Assembly (NCBI RefSeq): GCF_004138135.1
Contig: NZ_RYFD01000036.1
Location: forward strand, 1 to 45,230
Origin: Candidatus Oscillochloris fontis
GTDB taxonomy: Bacteria > Chloroflexota > Chloroflexia > Chloroflexales > Chloroflexaceae
DNA: 45,230 nt
Direction: 5' to 3'
The number at the start of each line of letters is the position of its first letter. The first letter of the stretch is position 1. Shown here piece after piece: positions 31,963-39,900 of the stretch. A program made the position numbers and the translations under genes. The notes beneath the pieces are model-generated. The model was not told the origin of the DNA. It did not search any database and saw only the letters and a program-made list of their open reading frames with translations.

Positions 31963-31971
31963 TGCTATACT
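31963..31971 (+). promoter_or_regulatory. Extended -10 promoter of the HD-GYP gene
   Basis: TG-C-TATACT in an AT-rich stretch. Start expected near 31978, about 80 nt before GTG 32059. Confidence 0.55.
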
Positions 31972-32058
31972 TCGGGGCTAGATGAGCATTGCGAAGAGAT
32001 TTTATCTCGATGGCGCACCACAAGGTACTCGGATGTGTGCGAGGGAAAGGCCACTATT

Positions 32059-33057
32059 GTGTCAGCAAAGATCCTTGTGGTCGATGATGATCCGGCTATC
32101 CGTGATATTCTTGTGCGTATTCTTCAACGCGAGAACTATACACCGATCACGGCAACCAATGGACTTGAGGCGCTTGATAAGGTCTTGCATGAGTCACCAG
32201 ATCTGATTCTTCTTGACGTAACGATGCCGATTCTGGATGGCTTTGAAGTCTGTAAGCGGCTGAAGGATAATGAACGCACCGCATTGATCCCGGTTACGAT
32301 GTTGACCGGACTTGATGATCGTGAGCATCGGCGGCGTGGGGTTGAGGTAGGCGCGGATGACTTTCTCACCAAGCCGATTGAGCAGAGCCTGTTACGCGCA
32401 CGTTTACGTTCGCAGTTGCGTATCAAGCGGCTGACAGATCAGTTGGATCGAACCGAGAGCGTGATCTTTATGTTGGCATTGGCGGTTGAGGCGAAGGATG
32501 CCTATACCGAGGGCCATTTGCGGCGCTTGTCGAGCTATAGTGAGCAGTTAGCCCAAGCGGCCAATCTGGATCATCATCAGGTGAAGGCGGCCCGTTTGGG
32601 CGGGTTGCTGCATGATATTGGCAAGATCTCGATTGATGATGCGATTTTGGGCAAACCGAGCCAACTTACCGAAGAGGAATACAACCATATTAAGCGCCAC
32701 CCGGAGGAGGGAGCGCGGATTGTGGCCCCGATGCGTTTTGCGAGCGAGGTTGGGCCGATCATTCGGCACCACCACGAGCGCTGGGATGGATCGGGCTACC
32801 CTGATGGGTTGCGTGGGGAAGATATTCCGATGGGGGCGCGCATCGTGGCTATTGTTGATGCGTATGATGCGATGATGACGGATCGCCCGTATCGTAAGTC
32901 GTTGGGGCTGGAAGAGACGTTGTGTCGCTTGCGCGCCGGACGGGGGCATGAGTGGGACCCCGATCTGCTTGATCTCTTCATTCGGCTGATTGAAGAGGGG
33001 CGCTTGATCGAGCCAGATATCACGGATAGTCGCTCGCAGCAGGAGAGGCATCTCTAG
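32059..33057 (+). CDS. Response regulator with HD-GYP phosphodiesterase domain
   Basis: A 332-residue protein with an N-terminal receiver (acidic DDD at 9-11, phospho-acceptor D53, conserved K105), a linking helix and an HD-GYP domain: HDIGK at 185-189, HHHERWDGSGYPDG at 237-250, DAYDAM at 267-272. All metal ligands and the GYP signature are present, so it probably hydrolyses cyclic di-GMP when phosphorylated. GTG 32059 has GAGGGAAAGG eight bases upstream; GTG 32035 is the longer alternative. No cognate kinase is adjacent. The next gene starts immediately after the stop. Confidence 0.88.
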   Translation: MSAKILVVDDDPAIRDILVRILQRENYTPITATNGLEALDKVLHESPDLILLDVTMPILDGFEVCKRLKDNERTALIPVTMLTGLDDREHRRRGVEVGADDFLTKPIEQSLLRARLRSQLRIKRLTDQLDRTESVIFMLALAVEAKDAYTEGHLRRLSSYSEQLAQAANLDHHQVKAARLGGLLHDIGKISIDDAILGKPSQLTEEEYNHIKRHPEEGARIVAPMRFASEVGPIIRHHHERWDGSGYPDGLRGEDIPMGARIVAIVDAYDAMMTDRPYRKSLGLEETLCRLRAGRGHEWDPDLLDLFIRLIEEGRLIEPDITDSRSQQERHL

Positions 33058-33924
33058 ATGTATCTTGAGGCGCTGCCTTTTCTGGGGTGTCCGCTGCACC
33101 CTGCGGCGGGGTTGGTGCTGGTGGAGATCCGCACGACTGCGCCGGATGGGGCGATTCTGCGTGGGCGGATGCGCTGCTCGCAGTGTGGTCGGCGCTACTC
33201 GATCAATGACGGGGTGCTCGATCTGCTGGGGCCACTGGCTCTGCCGGGCAGTCCGGCGCAGTTTACGAATGCGCTCGCGCTCACTGCATGGGGCTACGAG
33301 CGATTTTGGCGTCCACGCGCCTTACCGCTGCTCACGGGCCAGCCGTTGGGGTATACCTACGAACTGCCCCTGATTGCGGGGTTGGCTGCGCCCCAGCGGG
33401 GTGGGCTGTTTGTGGATGTGGCCTGTTCCAATGGGCTGTATGCGCGCACGCTTGAACGGCTACGCGCCGGAGCCACCGGGGTGACGGTGGGGATCGATCA
33501 TTCGTGGCCGATGTTGCGCCAAGCGCGGGCGTTTGCGCTGGCTGAAGGGCTGCGCATCAGTTATGTACGGGCCAAGGCCCAAGCCTTGCCGTTCCCGACG
33601 GGGAGTGTGGTGGGCTTGACGATGGGTGGCGCACTGAATGAGATTGGGGATGTTGAACGTGCGCTGGCGGAGTGGCGGCGCACGCTGGCCCCCGATGGGC
33701 GTGGGGTGATGATGAATCTGGTACAGGCGGAGAGCCGGGCGGGGCGCATGCTTCAGCGCCTCTTAACGCGGGGCGGGGTGGCCTTCTGGCGCCTTGATGA
33801 CCTCAACCGACGCTATGCAGCGGCGGGTCTGCGCTTGCGTGCTCAGTGGCAGTATGGGGTGGTGGTGTTTAGTCTCCTGGTTGCGCATCAAGCAGATAGG
33901 CCGGTGCCCACCAGTAGTTGCTGA
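33058..33924 (+). CDS. SAM-dependent methyltransferase with N-terminal zinc-ribbon
   Basis: A 288-residue class I methyltransferase. The first 60 residues carry a Trm112-like zinc segment (CSQCGRRYSINDGVLDLL). The Rossmann core has motif I FVDVACSNGLYART, where the usual acidic-GxGxG is relaxed, then VGIDHSWPML and ALPFPTGSV. This arrangement is common among UbiE-like enzymes acting on quinones or lipids, but the substrate is unknown. The ATG is joined directly to the stop of the HD-GYP gene (TAGATG), so they are co-translated. The last 56 bp overlap the end of the opposing methyltransferase gene. Confidence 0.8.
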   Translation: MYLEALPFLGCPLHPAAGLVLVEIRTTAPDGAILRGRMRCSQCGRRYSINDGVLDLLGPLALPGSPAQFTNALALTAWGYERFWRPRALPLLTGQPLGYTYELPLIAGLAAPQRGGLFVDVACSNGLYARTLERLRAGATGVTVGIDHSWPMLRQARAFALAEGLRISYVRAKAQALPFPTGSVVGLTMGGALNEIGDVERALAEWRRTLAPDGRGVMMNLVQAESRAGRMLQRLLTRGGVAFWRLDDLNRRYAAAGLRLRAQWQYGVVVFSLLVAHQADRPVPTSSC

Positions 33925-34747
33925 TCATCTGCTGGCTGATCTGGCTGAATCCAGCCTGACGCAGATCGTCGGCCCACGCGCTGATGGGTTGCTCATAGTT
34001 GGTGCGGGCGTTATTGCGATCAAAGCAGCCGAAGAAGACTGGCATCAAAAAGCCCTGTGCAACGAGTCCCGCATCGTCTTGGTATTCGGCTAACCCCACT
34101 TCGTAGCGGGTGCTGAAATAGTCAATTCGAGCAGGATCAGCGAGATCGGCCCATGGTGGGACATCAAACTCAGCGATGAGCAGGCGTTGGGTATGCTGGC
34201 GCAACCAGGCAAGGATTTCAGGGCGGGTCTGTGGCGGAAGCGACTGGAGGCTGAAGGTGGCTTGGGTCACATCCCATGCGCCATTGTGGCTACGGAACGC
34301 CTCGATGCTGCCAGCGAAGGCCGAGTAGGTGACCCCGCGCGCATCGAGAGCTGCGCAGGTCTGGGCCAGCATCGCGGCTGATGGTTCAACCAGACAGATC
34401 TGGCTCACCTGGGGGCTAAGGGCGGGCAGCAGCGCCATGCCATCACCTACACCAATATCAAGAAGGTTGATCTGGGCATAACTGGTGTAGATCTGGCGCA
34501 GGGCGGCACTGGTTTGGGCGTAGAGTTGGAGGTTGCCACCGCCACGGATAAAGGCTGCGAAGGCATCGCTAGTTACATACACTGCAGCTTGGCCATGGTT
34601 GACAACGCGAGCTAGGTAGCGTGCGGCGGCGGCGTAGAGTAGGCTGTGGGGATCGTCTGTGGTCGCTCGTGCGGCGGCATGGGCGGCGGCTGGGTAGTTT
34701 TGGGCGCTAAAGGCGTGGATGGCGTGGGTAAAGTGGGGGTTGATCAT
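33869..34747 (-). CDS. SAM-dependent methyltransferase
   Basis: A 292-residue class I methyltransferase. The N-terminal 80 residues are helical. Motif I is LLDIGVGDGMALLP, and ICLVEPSAAML follows as motif II, with ATFSLQSLPP in the catalytic region. The substrate is unknown. A consensus TATAAT lies only 6 nt upstream of the ATG, with no room for a ribosome site, so the mRNA is probably leaderless. It converges on the preceding gene and overlaps it by 56 bp. Confidence 0.82.
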   Translation of the reverse strand: MINPHFTHAIHAFSAQNYPAAAHAAARATTDDPHSLLYAAAARYLARVVNHGQAAVYVTSDAFAAFIRGGGNLQLYAQTSAALRQIYTSYAQINLLDIGVGDGMALLPALSPQVSQICLVEPSAAMLAQTCAALDARGVTYSAFAGSIEAFRSHNGAWDVTQATFSLQSLPPQTRPEILAWLRQHTQRLLIAEFDVPPWADLADPARIDYFSTRYEVGLAEYQDDAGLVAQGFLMPVFFGCFDRNNARTNYEQPISAWADDLRQAGFSQISQQMISNYWWAPAYLLDAQPGD

Positions 34748-34753
34748 ACGCTT

Positions 34754-34759
34754 ATTATA
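34754..34759 (-). promoter_or_regulatory. -10 box adjacent to a start codon (leaderless candidate)
   Basis: Perfect TATAAT on the minus strand, 6 nt before ATG 34747. Transcription would begin at or next to the A of the ATG. No -35 is evident. Confidence 0.55.
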
Positions 34760-34786
34760 GTGCAATCTTCAAACCTCGCTGCTTTG

Positions 34787-34795
34787 TGCTACAAT
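34787..34795 (+). promoter_or_regulatory. Extended -10 promoter of coaBC
   Basis: TG-C-TACAAT, start expected near 34802, followed by AGAAGGGGGG and the ATG at 34829. Confidence 0.6.
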
Positions 34796-34828
34796 GGCTG
34801 CGCAGCTTGTATGCAGAAGGGGGGCGCG

Positions 34829-36043
34829 ATGGATGTGCTCAACGGCAAGCGGATCGTGCTAGGGGTCTGTGGCAGTATCGCCGCCTACAAAGCGGCGCAG
34901 TTGGCGCGTGACCTGACCCTGGCGGGGGCGCTGGTTGATGTGATCATGACCGAGACGGCGACCCGTTTTGTGGGGGCGGCGACGTTCCAGGCGCTTACGG
35001 GGCGTCCGGTGTTGGTGAATATGTGGGCCTTGCCAGAGGATGGTGCGGTGGGCCATGTGACGCTAGGCGCACAGGCGGATCTGGTGGTGGTGGCCCCGGC
35101 AACTGCGAACCGGATCGCGCATATTGCGGCGGGCCTGAGCGATGATCTGTTGACCACGACGATCTTGGCCACCCGTGCGCCGGTGCTGATTGCTCCGGCG
35201 ATGAATCCGCAGATGTATGCTGCCCCGGCGACAGTGGCGAACGTAGCCACGCTGCGCGCCCGTGGCTATTTTGTTCTCGAACCGGCTGAGGGGCGGATGG
35301 CCGAGCAAGTGGTGGGCAAGGGGCGTTTGCCTGAACCGCCGGTGCTGGAAGCCGAGATCCGCGCTGTGTTGGGGCGGCAGCACGGGCCACTGGCGGGCTG
35401 TCACGTGGTGATTAGTGCAGGTGGAACCCAGGAACCGATTGACCCGGTGCGCTATATTGGCAACCGCTCCTCTGGGCAGATGGGCTATGCGCTGGCCGCC
35501 CGCGCCCGCGATCTGGGTGCGCGGGTGACGTTGGTGAGCGGGCCAACCGCGCTGACTCCGCCGGGGGCGGTGGAGGTGGTGTGGGTTGAGACGGCACTTC
35601 AGATGCAGGCGGCGCTGCGTGAGGCGCTGGCTGAGGCTGATCTGTTGATTATGAATGCGGCGGTGGCCGATTTCCGCCCCGCTCAGGCTGCTGAAGAGAA
35701 GGTCAAGAAGCAGGGTGATGCTGGTCTGACGCTGCATCTCATCCCTAACCCGGATATTGTGGCGGGCTTGGCTGAGCGCCGTGACTTCTTTAAGGTGGGG
35801 TTTGCGGCAGAGACGAATGATCTTCTCGCTAATGCGCAGAGCAAGTTGGAACGCAAGGGGCTGGATCTGATCGTGGCTAACGATGCGGTGGCGAGTATTG
35901 GCCAGCCGGAAATTGCCTTGACGGTGTTGGATCGCGCCGGGAGGCTGGATCTGCCGCGTCAGCCTAAGGCGACGGCGGCGGCGGCGTTGCTTGATGTGAT
36001 TGTGGAGCGGTTTGCGCAGTGGCGGGCTGCCCGTGATATTTAA
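34829..36043 (+). CDS. coaBC: Bifunctional phosphopantothenoylcysteine decarboxylase/synthetase
   Basis: A 404-residue bifunctional enzyme of coenzyme A synthesis. The N-terminal flavin-dependent CoaC half shows GSIAAYKAAQL, GHVTLG with the catalytic-region histidine, ADLVVVAPATANR and the APAMNPQMY clamp. The C-terminal CoaB half shows SAGGTQEPIDPVRYIGNRSSGQMG and EEKVKK. The two reactions turn 4'-phosphopantothenate and cysteine (with a nucleotide triphosphate) into 4'-phosphopantetheine. The ATG at 34829 has an AGAAGGGGGG site; the frame is open further upstream without signals. It has its own extended -10 promoter. Confidence 0.95.
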   Translation: MDVLNGKRIVLGVCGSIAAYKAAQLARDLTLAGALVDVIMTETATRFVGAATFQALTGRPVLVNMWALPEDGAVGHVTLGAQADLVVVAPATANRIAHIAAGLSDDLLTTTILATRAPVLIAPAMNPQMYAAPATVANVATLRARGYFVLEPAEGRMAEQVVGKGRLPEPPVLEAEIRAVLGRQHGPLAGCHVVISAGGTQEPIDPVRYIGNRSSGQMGYALAARARDLGARVTLVSGPTALTPPGAVEVVWVETALQMQAALREALAEADLLIMNAAVADFRPAQAAEEKVKKQGDAGLTLHLIPNPDIVAGLAERRDFFKVGFAAETNDLLANAQSKLERKGLDLIVANDAVASIGQPEIALTVLDRAGRLDLPRQPKATAAAALLDVIVERFAQWRAARDI

Positions 36044-36063
36044 GCATTTAGCATCTTGGTTTT

Positions 36064-36139
36064 GACGCAAAGACGCCAAGGCGCAAAGCCTTCAATAGCG
36101 GTTCCAATCAAAGTCTTTGCGTCTTTGCGCCTTGGCGTC
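36064..36139. repeat. GACGCCAAGGCGCAAAG inverted repeat
   Basis: 17-bp arms (36072-36088 and 36123-36139), preceded and followed by further GACGCAAAG units. Related sequences occur at 37314-37490. It lies 3' of coaBC. Confidence 0.75.
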
Positions 36140-36157
36140 AATGAAGAGGCTTCTGTT

Positions 36158-36179
36158 TACCCTAAGTGTGAACAGTTAC
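36158..36179 (-). repeat. GTAACTGTTCAC repeat end, inverted copy
   Basis: On the minus strand it reads GTAACTGTTCACACTTAGGG, matching the copy at 16755-16777. It sits just upstream of the HEAT/SH3 gene; TACAAT at its edge (36176-36181) could provide a -10 box for that gene. Confidence 0.7.
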
Positions 36180-36197
36180 AATAACTAAGACGATACT

Positions 36198-37268
36198 ATG
36201 ACGACAGAGCGCAACGAGACTCCTCCGGAGGAGCGGGCAGCAAGTGGGACGACTCAGGTTGGCCCGGTGGGGGGAGGGCTAGAACGGCTGACGCGGCGCT
36301 TGCCTACGACAGGCGCACGTCGTCCGCGCCCCTACCGTCATGGGCGGGCGCTGCCGCCGCGTGAGCAGATGATCAACCTCGTCGCCGCATTGGGTGATCC
36401 GAGCCATCCTTCCCACTCCACGGCAGTGGATGAATTGGTTGAAATCGGAGCGCCGGTGGTGCCTTTGCTCTGTGAGCAGATTCATGCGCAGGGTTCCTGG
36501 CTCTCGGTCTATCGGGCGGCTGATGCTGCGGGGCGCATCGGTGATGGGCGGGCGGCGGGGCCGTTGCTGAGTGCGCTCAAGCATCCGAATAGTAATGTGC
36601 GTTGGAGCGCGGTGCGGGCCTTGATGACGGTGGGTGATGTGCGGGCGATCTTTGAGTTGCGCCGCATTGCCCAGCATGATCAGGGGCGGACGAGTTGGGG
36701 TGAGCCGGTGGCAGGCGCGGCGCAGAGTGCGCTCGATCAACTGAGCCAGCGCAGTGTGTGGGGGCAGAGTGTTGAACTGATCAAGACGGCGGTGACCTCG
36801 GTGCTTATGATTCTCGCCCTGACGCTGGCGTTTAGTGTGGTGAGTACGGTGCGTGCCGAGTGGGATCGCTTTGGGGTGTATGTGCCGGGGCAGACGCAGG
36901 TGCCGACGGTGGTGTTGCCGACCGCTGAACCGGCGGCGTTGCTGCCTGCGCCGACAAGTGCGCCGACTCCAACCCTGGCCCCAACGCTGACGGTGGTGGT
37001 GAGTGGGACGGTGTTGCAGATCTCGTTTGTGCGCCCGCAACCCAACACGAGTAATAACCCGATTGGGCAGTTGAACCAGGGTGATGCGATCATCTTTCTG
37101 GCACGTACCGCCAATAATCAGTGGTATCTGGTGCGTCTGGGGGATCGCGTGAATGCGGCCTCGCGGATTGATAATCCCGATGGGAGCGGTACTGGCTGGA
37201 TCAATGCGGCACTGGTGAGTGCTCCCAGTGGTAATCTGCCGGTGCAGGAGCCGACGACCGCCCCATAA
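36198..37268 (+). CDS. HEAT-repeat membrane protein with SH3-like C-terminus
   Basis: A 356-residue protein. A disordered, charged N-terminus (1-60) is followed by HEAT/PBS-lyase-type helical repeats (about 60-185) such as YRAADAAGRIGDGRAAGPLL and VRWSAVRALMTVGD. One membrane helix (about 197-215) and a Pro/Thr-rich stalk follow, then a C-terminal SH3b-like domain with the RPQPNTSNNPIGQL and QWYLVRLG patterns. It would place the HEAT repeats inside and the SH3-like domain outside, a scaffold arrangement. It lies just before the glycosylation genes but is separated by repeats, so co-function is uncertain. Confidence 0.78.
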   Translation: MTTERNETPPEERAASGTTQVGPVGGGLERLTRRLPTTGARRPRPYRHGRALPPREQMINLVAALGDPSHPSHSTAVDELVEIGAPVVPLLCEQIHAQGSWLSVYRAADAAGRIGDGRAAGPLLSALKHPNSNVRWSAVRALMTVGDVRAIFELRRIAQHDQGRTSWGEPVAGAAQSALDQLSQRSVWGQSVELIKTAVTSVLMILALTLAFSVVSTVRAEWDRFGVYVPGQTQVPTVVLPTAEPAALLPAPTSAPTPTLAPTLTVVVSGTVLQISFVRPQPNTSNNPIGQLNQGDAIIFLARTANNQWYLVRLGDRVNAASRIDNPDGSGTGWINAALVSAPSGNLPVQEPTTAP

Positions 37269-37281
37269 TGCGTGTTGCTTC

Positions 37282-37505
37282 GTAACTGTTCACCCTTGGG
37301 GTAAAAGAAACCCCGTGTTGACGCAAAGGCGCGAAGACGCAAAGGGTTGTTGCAGGCTTTGCGCCTCTGCGTCTTGGCGTCAAAACCTGGAGGCTAGGTA
37401 ACTGTTCACCCTTGGGGTAAAAGAAACCTCGTTTTGACGCAAAGGCGCGAAGACGCAAAGGGTTGTTGCAGGCTTTGCGTCTTGGCGTCAAAACCTGGAG
37501 GCTAG
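37282..37505 (+). repeat. Tandem duplication of a GTAACTGTTCAC/GACGCAAAG unit
   Basis: Two direct copies: 37282-37397 (116 bp) and 37398-37505 (108 bp, with an 8-bp deletion). Each starts GTAACTGTTCACCCTTGGGG, contains an inverted GACGCAAAG/CTTGGCGTC structure and ends CCTGGAGGCTAG. The unit combines both repeat families seen separately at 36064-36179. Confidence 0.85.
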
Positions 37506-37510
37506 GAGAA

Positions 37511-37553
37511 GTGTGAACAGTTACGATGTTAGGCGAAGTGTGAATAGTTACGC
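37511..37553 (-). repeat. Inverted GTAACTGTTCAC ends overlapping a gene start
   Basis: GTGTGAACAGTTAC (37511-37524) and GTGTGAATAGTTAC (37540-37553) are inverted copies of the repeat end, closing the element opened at 37282. Both contain a GTG that is in frame with the following glycosyltransferase gene. Confidence 0.75.
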
Positions 37554-39885
37554 CGCTGCTTGGGTTCGGGCCTTGCTCGCTGCATGCGCGGCGGTGCTGC
37601 TAATCACCCTGCTCTCCCAGTTCCCCGCCCAGCATGATGTGGATGTGGGTGGCTATGATGCGGCCTATGTTCAGGGCTTCTTTGAGCCGGAGCGGCCCGG
37701 TTCAGCTTACCTTGCCGATGCGGATGGGGCGGTGCGCTGGTCGCGCCCGGAGGTGGCGGTGCTGCGCTTTCCGCTGGCGGGAACGCCGGGTACGCTGCGC
37801 GTGCGGTTGCGCGGTTGGAGTAGCGCTGGCGGCTTGCCCGTGGTCACGCTGTGGCTGAATGGTTCCCAGGTGTTGGCGCAGTTCCAGACGAGTGGCGCGT
37901 GGGAGGAGCATGTGGTTGCGCTTGATGCGCGCATGCTCAAGGCGAACGACTTTTTTGTGCAGATTGATGCGACGCCTAGTACAACGCTGACCGATGGGCG
38001 TCAGGTGGGGGTGCTGGTAGATTCGGCCACCTACACGCTGCGTGGCCCCTTCGTCTGGCCTGCGGCGTCGCAGTTGGTGTATGCGGGTCTGATCGGGGCG
38101 TTGCTGGCCGGGTTGTTGGCATCGTGGCGCCAGGTTTTGGCCGCGCTCTTCCTGTATGGCCTGCTCTGGCTGATCTTCTACCACGGCCCGCCGCCGCTCT
38201 ACCCCTACCCGCTGCGTGGCTTGCCCCCGGCGATCTGCCTCGCTTTGGCCGGGTTGCTCCTGCTGCGGATCGGCCCCGATCTGGTGGTGCGTTGGCCGCG
38301 CTTGCTCACCTGGGTGGCACCGGGGGTGGTGGTGCTGGGTTGGACGGCGGCGATCTTGCTGGCGGCTGAGGCGCATGTGACGCTGGCGCGTCCGGGGGTG
38401 GAGAACGATTTCCGCGTCTTTGCGACCCGCGAGAGTCTGGCGCAGGTTTTGCAGGCCGATGGATTCTACAATCTGGGCTACCCGTTCTTGCTCTGGCTGG
38501 TGCGGCCCTTCACCGACCAGAACGCCTTCTTGGCCGGGCGGGTGGTGGCGGCGCTGAGTGGGGCGGTCGTGTTGGCGGCAGGCTACGGGCTGGCGCGGGC
38601 GATCTTGCCGCCCGGTGCGGCGCTGGTGGCGCTGATCACCATGGCGCTGAGTGGCTTTGTGGCGCAGTATGGGTTGTATGTGGGCAGCGATATGCCCTTT
38701 GCTGCGGCGCTGAATCTGGCGGTGGCGCTCTTGGTGTGGGGCAGCCAGGAACGCCGCCACTGGGGCTGGGTGTTGCTGGCGGGGATGTGTGGCGGGCTGG
38801 CCTTCCTGATGCGCCATTTGGGCCTCGTGGTGCTGATCTGGGGGCTGGGGACGCTCTGGTTGCTGCGCGGGCGGGCGGCGGGAAGGGCGCTGCTGCTCTT
38901 TGGGCTGGGGTTTGGGTTGGTGGCCGCGCCGCAGGTGCTCATCAACACCATGCAGACGGGTAGCCCGCTCTATAACCAGCAGGCCAAGAATGTCTGGTTG
39001 GCGGTGTATGCCGATACGGATTGGGGGCGCTGGGATGAGGTGCCGAATACGATTGGCTTAACCGAGGTGATCCTGGCCGACCCGGTGCGGTTTCTGACCA
39101 ACTGGGGCCGTAATGTGGTGGGGTTCCTGGGCAGTGGCGCTGAGGATACGAGTGAGTTTGGGCGGGCGGATCAGTTGCGCTTGTTGGGGTGGCCGGCGAA
39201 TTGGTTGGCGTTGGGTGGGTTGGTGGCGGGGATTTTGGGGGTTTTTGGCCGTAGGGGCGCATCGCGATGCGCCCCTACAGATGCCGATGGGGAGGTAGGG
39301 GCGAAGCATCGCCGCCAGCCAAGCCACCTTGCTCCGGTCACATGGCGGGCGATGCTTCGCCCCTACATGTTTGCCCTCTGCGGGCTGATCCTGCTCTATG
39401 TGGCGCTGGTGGGGATGGCCTTCATCCTGCCGCGTTTCTTTTTGCCCTTGGTGCCGATCTATGCGCTGGGGGCGGCGGCGGCGCTGCACTGGCTGACGGG
39501 CGGCGGGCGGCGCTTGCTCGGTGTGGGTCTGGTGCTGAGTGTGGTACTATGGGGCGGTTGGTCATCCGGGGTGAGCTATGCGCTGGGCCTCCAGCCTGCC
39601 GATGAGGTGGCGGCGATCCAGATGGTGCTGCGCGAACTTCCAGCCGATGCGCGGTTGGCGGCGCGGGTTCCGGCACGGATTCCGCTGGCCAAATACTCCG
39701 CCATCGCCCATCGCGTGGTTGCGTGGCCCAATGCGGGTGATACGGCGGATCTCGATCTGCTGCGGCAGCAAGGGGCTGAATTTCTGCTCTGGGATGCGAC
39801 ACTTGGCCTGCCGCCGCTCGATGATCCCCAGGCATCTCAGGTGAGTAGTAGCGGACGATATCGCATATACCGGCTTGGGCCGTAG
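37513..39885 (+). CDS. Membrane glycosyltransferase (GT39/ArnT-like), first copy, with in-frame repeat insertion
   Basis: A large polytopic protein (790 residues from GTG 37513; 781 from GTG 37540) with about 12 membrane helices. An early extracytoplasmic beta-rich loop (about 40-175) precedes the helices. The acidic GVENDFRVFATRESL loop and YNLGYPFLLW segment resemble the dolichyl/polyprenyl-phosphate sugar transferases of family GT39/GT83. Both candidate starts lie inside a repeat element. Residues encoded by 39251-39366 (GRRGASRCAPT ... TWRAMLRPYM) derive from inverted repeats inserted between two helices; the frame stays open. It forms a cluster with three following genes and probably glycosylates surface polymers from a polyprenyl-phosphate sugar. 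Confidence 0.78.
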   Translation: MNSYDVRRSVNSYAAAWVRALLAACAAVLLITLLSQFPAQHDVDVGGYDAAYVQGFFEPERPGSAYLADADGAVRWSRPEVAVLRFPLAGTPGTLRVRLRGWSSAGGLPVVTLWLNGSQVLAQFQTSGAWEEHVVALDARMLKANDFFVQIDATPSTTLTDGRQVGVLVDSATYTLRGPFVWPAASQLVYAGLIGALLAGLLASWRQVLAALFLYGLLWLIFYHGPPPLYPYPLRGLPPAICLALAGLLLLRIGPDLVVRWPRLLTWVAPGVVVLGWTAAILLAAEAHVTLARPGVENDFRVFATRESLAQVLQADGFYNLGYPFLLWLVRPFTDQNAFLAGRVVAALSGAVVLAAGYGLARAILPPGAALVALITMALSGFVAQYGLYVGSDMPFAAALNLAVALLVWGSQERRHWGWVLLAGMCGGLAFLMRHLGLVVLIWGLGTLWLLRGRAAGRALLLFGLGFGLVAAPQVLINTMQTGSPLYNQQAKNVWLAVYADTDWGRWDEVPNTIGLTEVILADPVRFLTNWGRNVVGFLGSGAEDTSEFGRADQLRLLGWPANWLALGGLVAGILGVFGRRGASRCAPTDADGEVGAKHRRQPSHLAPVTWRAMLRPYMFALCGLILLYVALVGMAFILPRFFLPLVPIYALGAAAALHWLTGGGRRLLGVGLVLSVVLWGGWSSGVSYALGLQPADEVAAIQMVLRELPADARLAARVPARIPLAKYSAIAHRVVAWPNAGDTADLDLLRQQGAEFLLWDATLGLPPLDDPQASQVSSSGRYRIYRLGP
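39251..39366. repeat. Inverted repeats inside a coding sequence
   Basis: A perfect 28-bp palindrome (39251-39278, GTAGGGGCGCAT-CGCG-ATGCGCCCCTAC) followed by 19-bp arms at 39295-39313 and 39348-39366 identical to those of the intergenic element at 16813-16885. The host frame is uninterrupted. Confidence 0.88.
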
Positions 39886-39900
39886 GGTATCCAGAAATCT

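Noticed and set aside
37282-37505. CRISPR array from the two direct repeats
   Set aside because: Only two long, near-identical units with inner inverted repeats, no short repeats with unique spacers, and no cas genes.
37702-38817. Long minus-strand open frames opposite the glycosyltransferase genes (also 40171-41388)
   Set aside because: They are rich in His, Arg and Gln as expected from the complement of GC-rich membrane-protein genes and have no ribosome sites.
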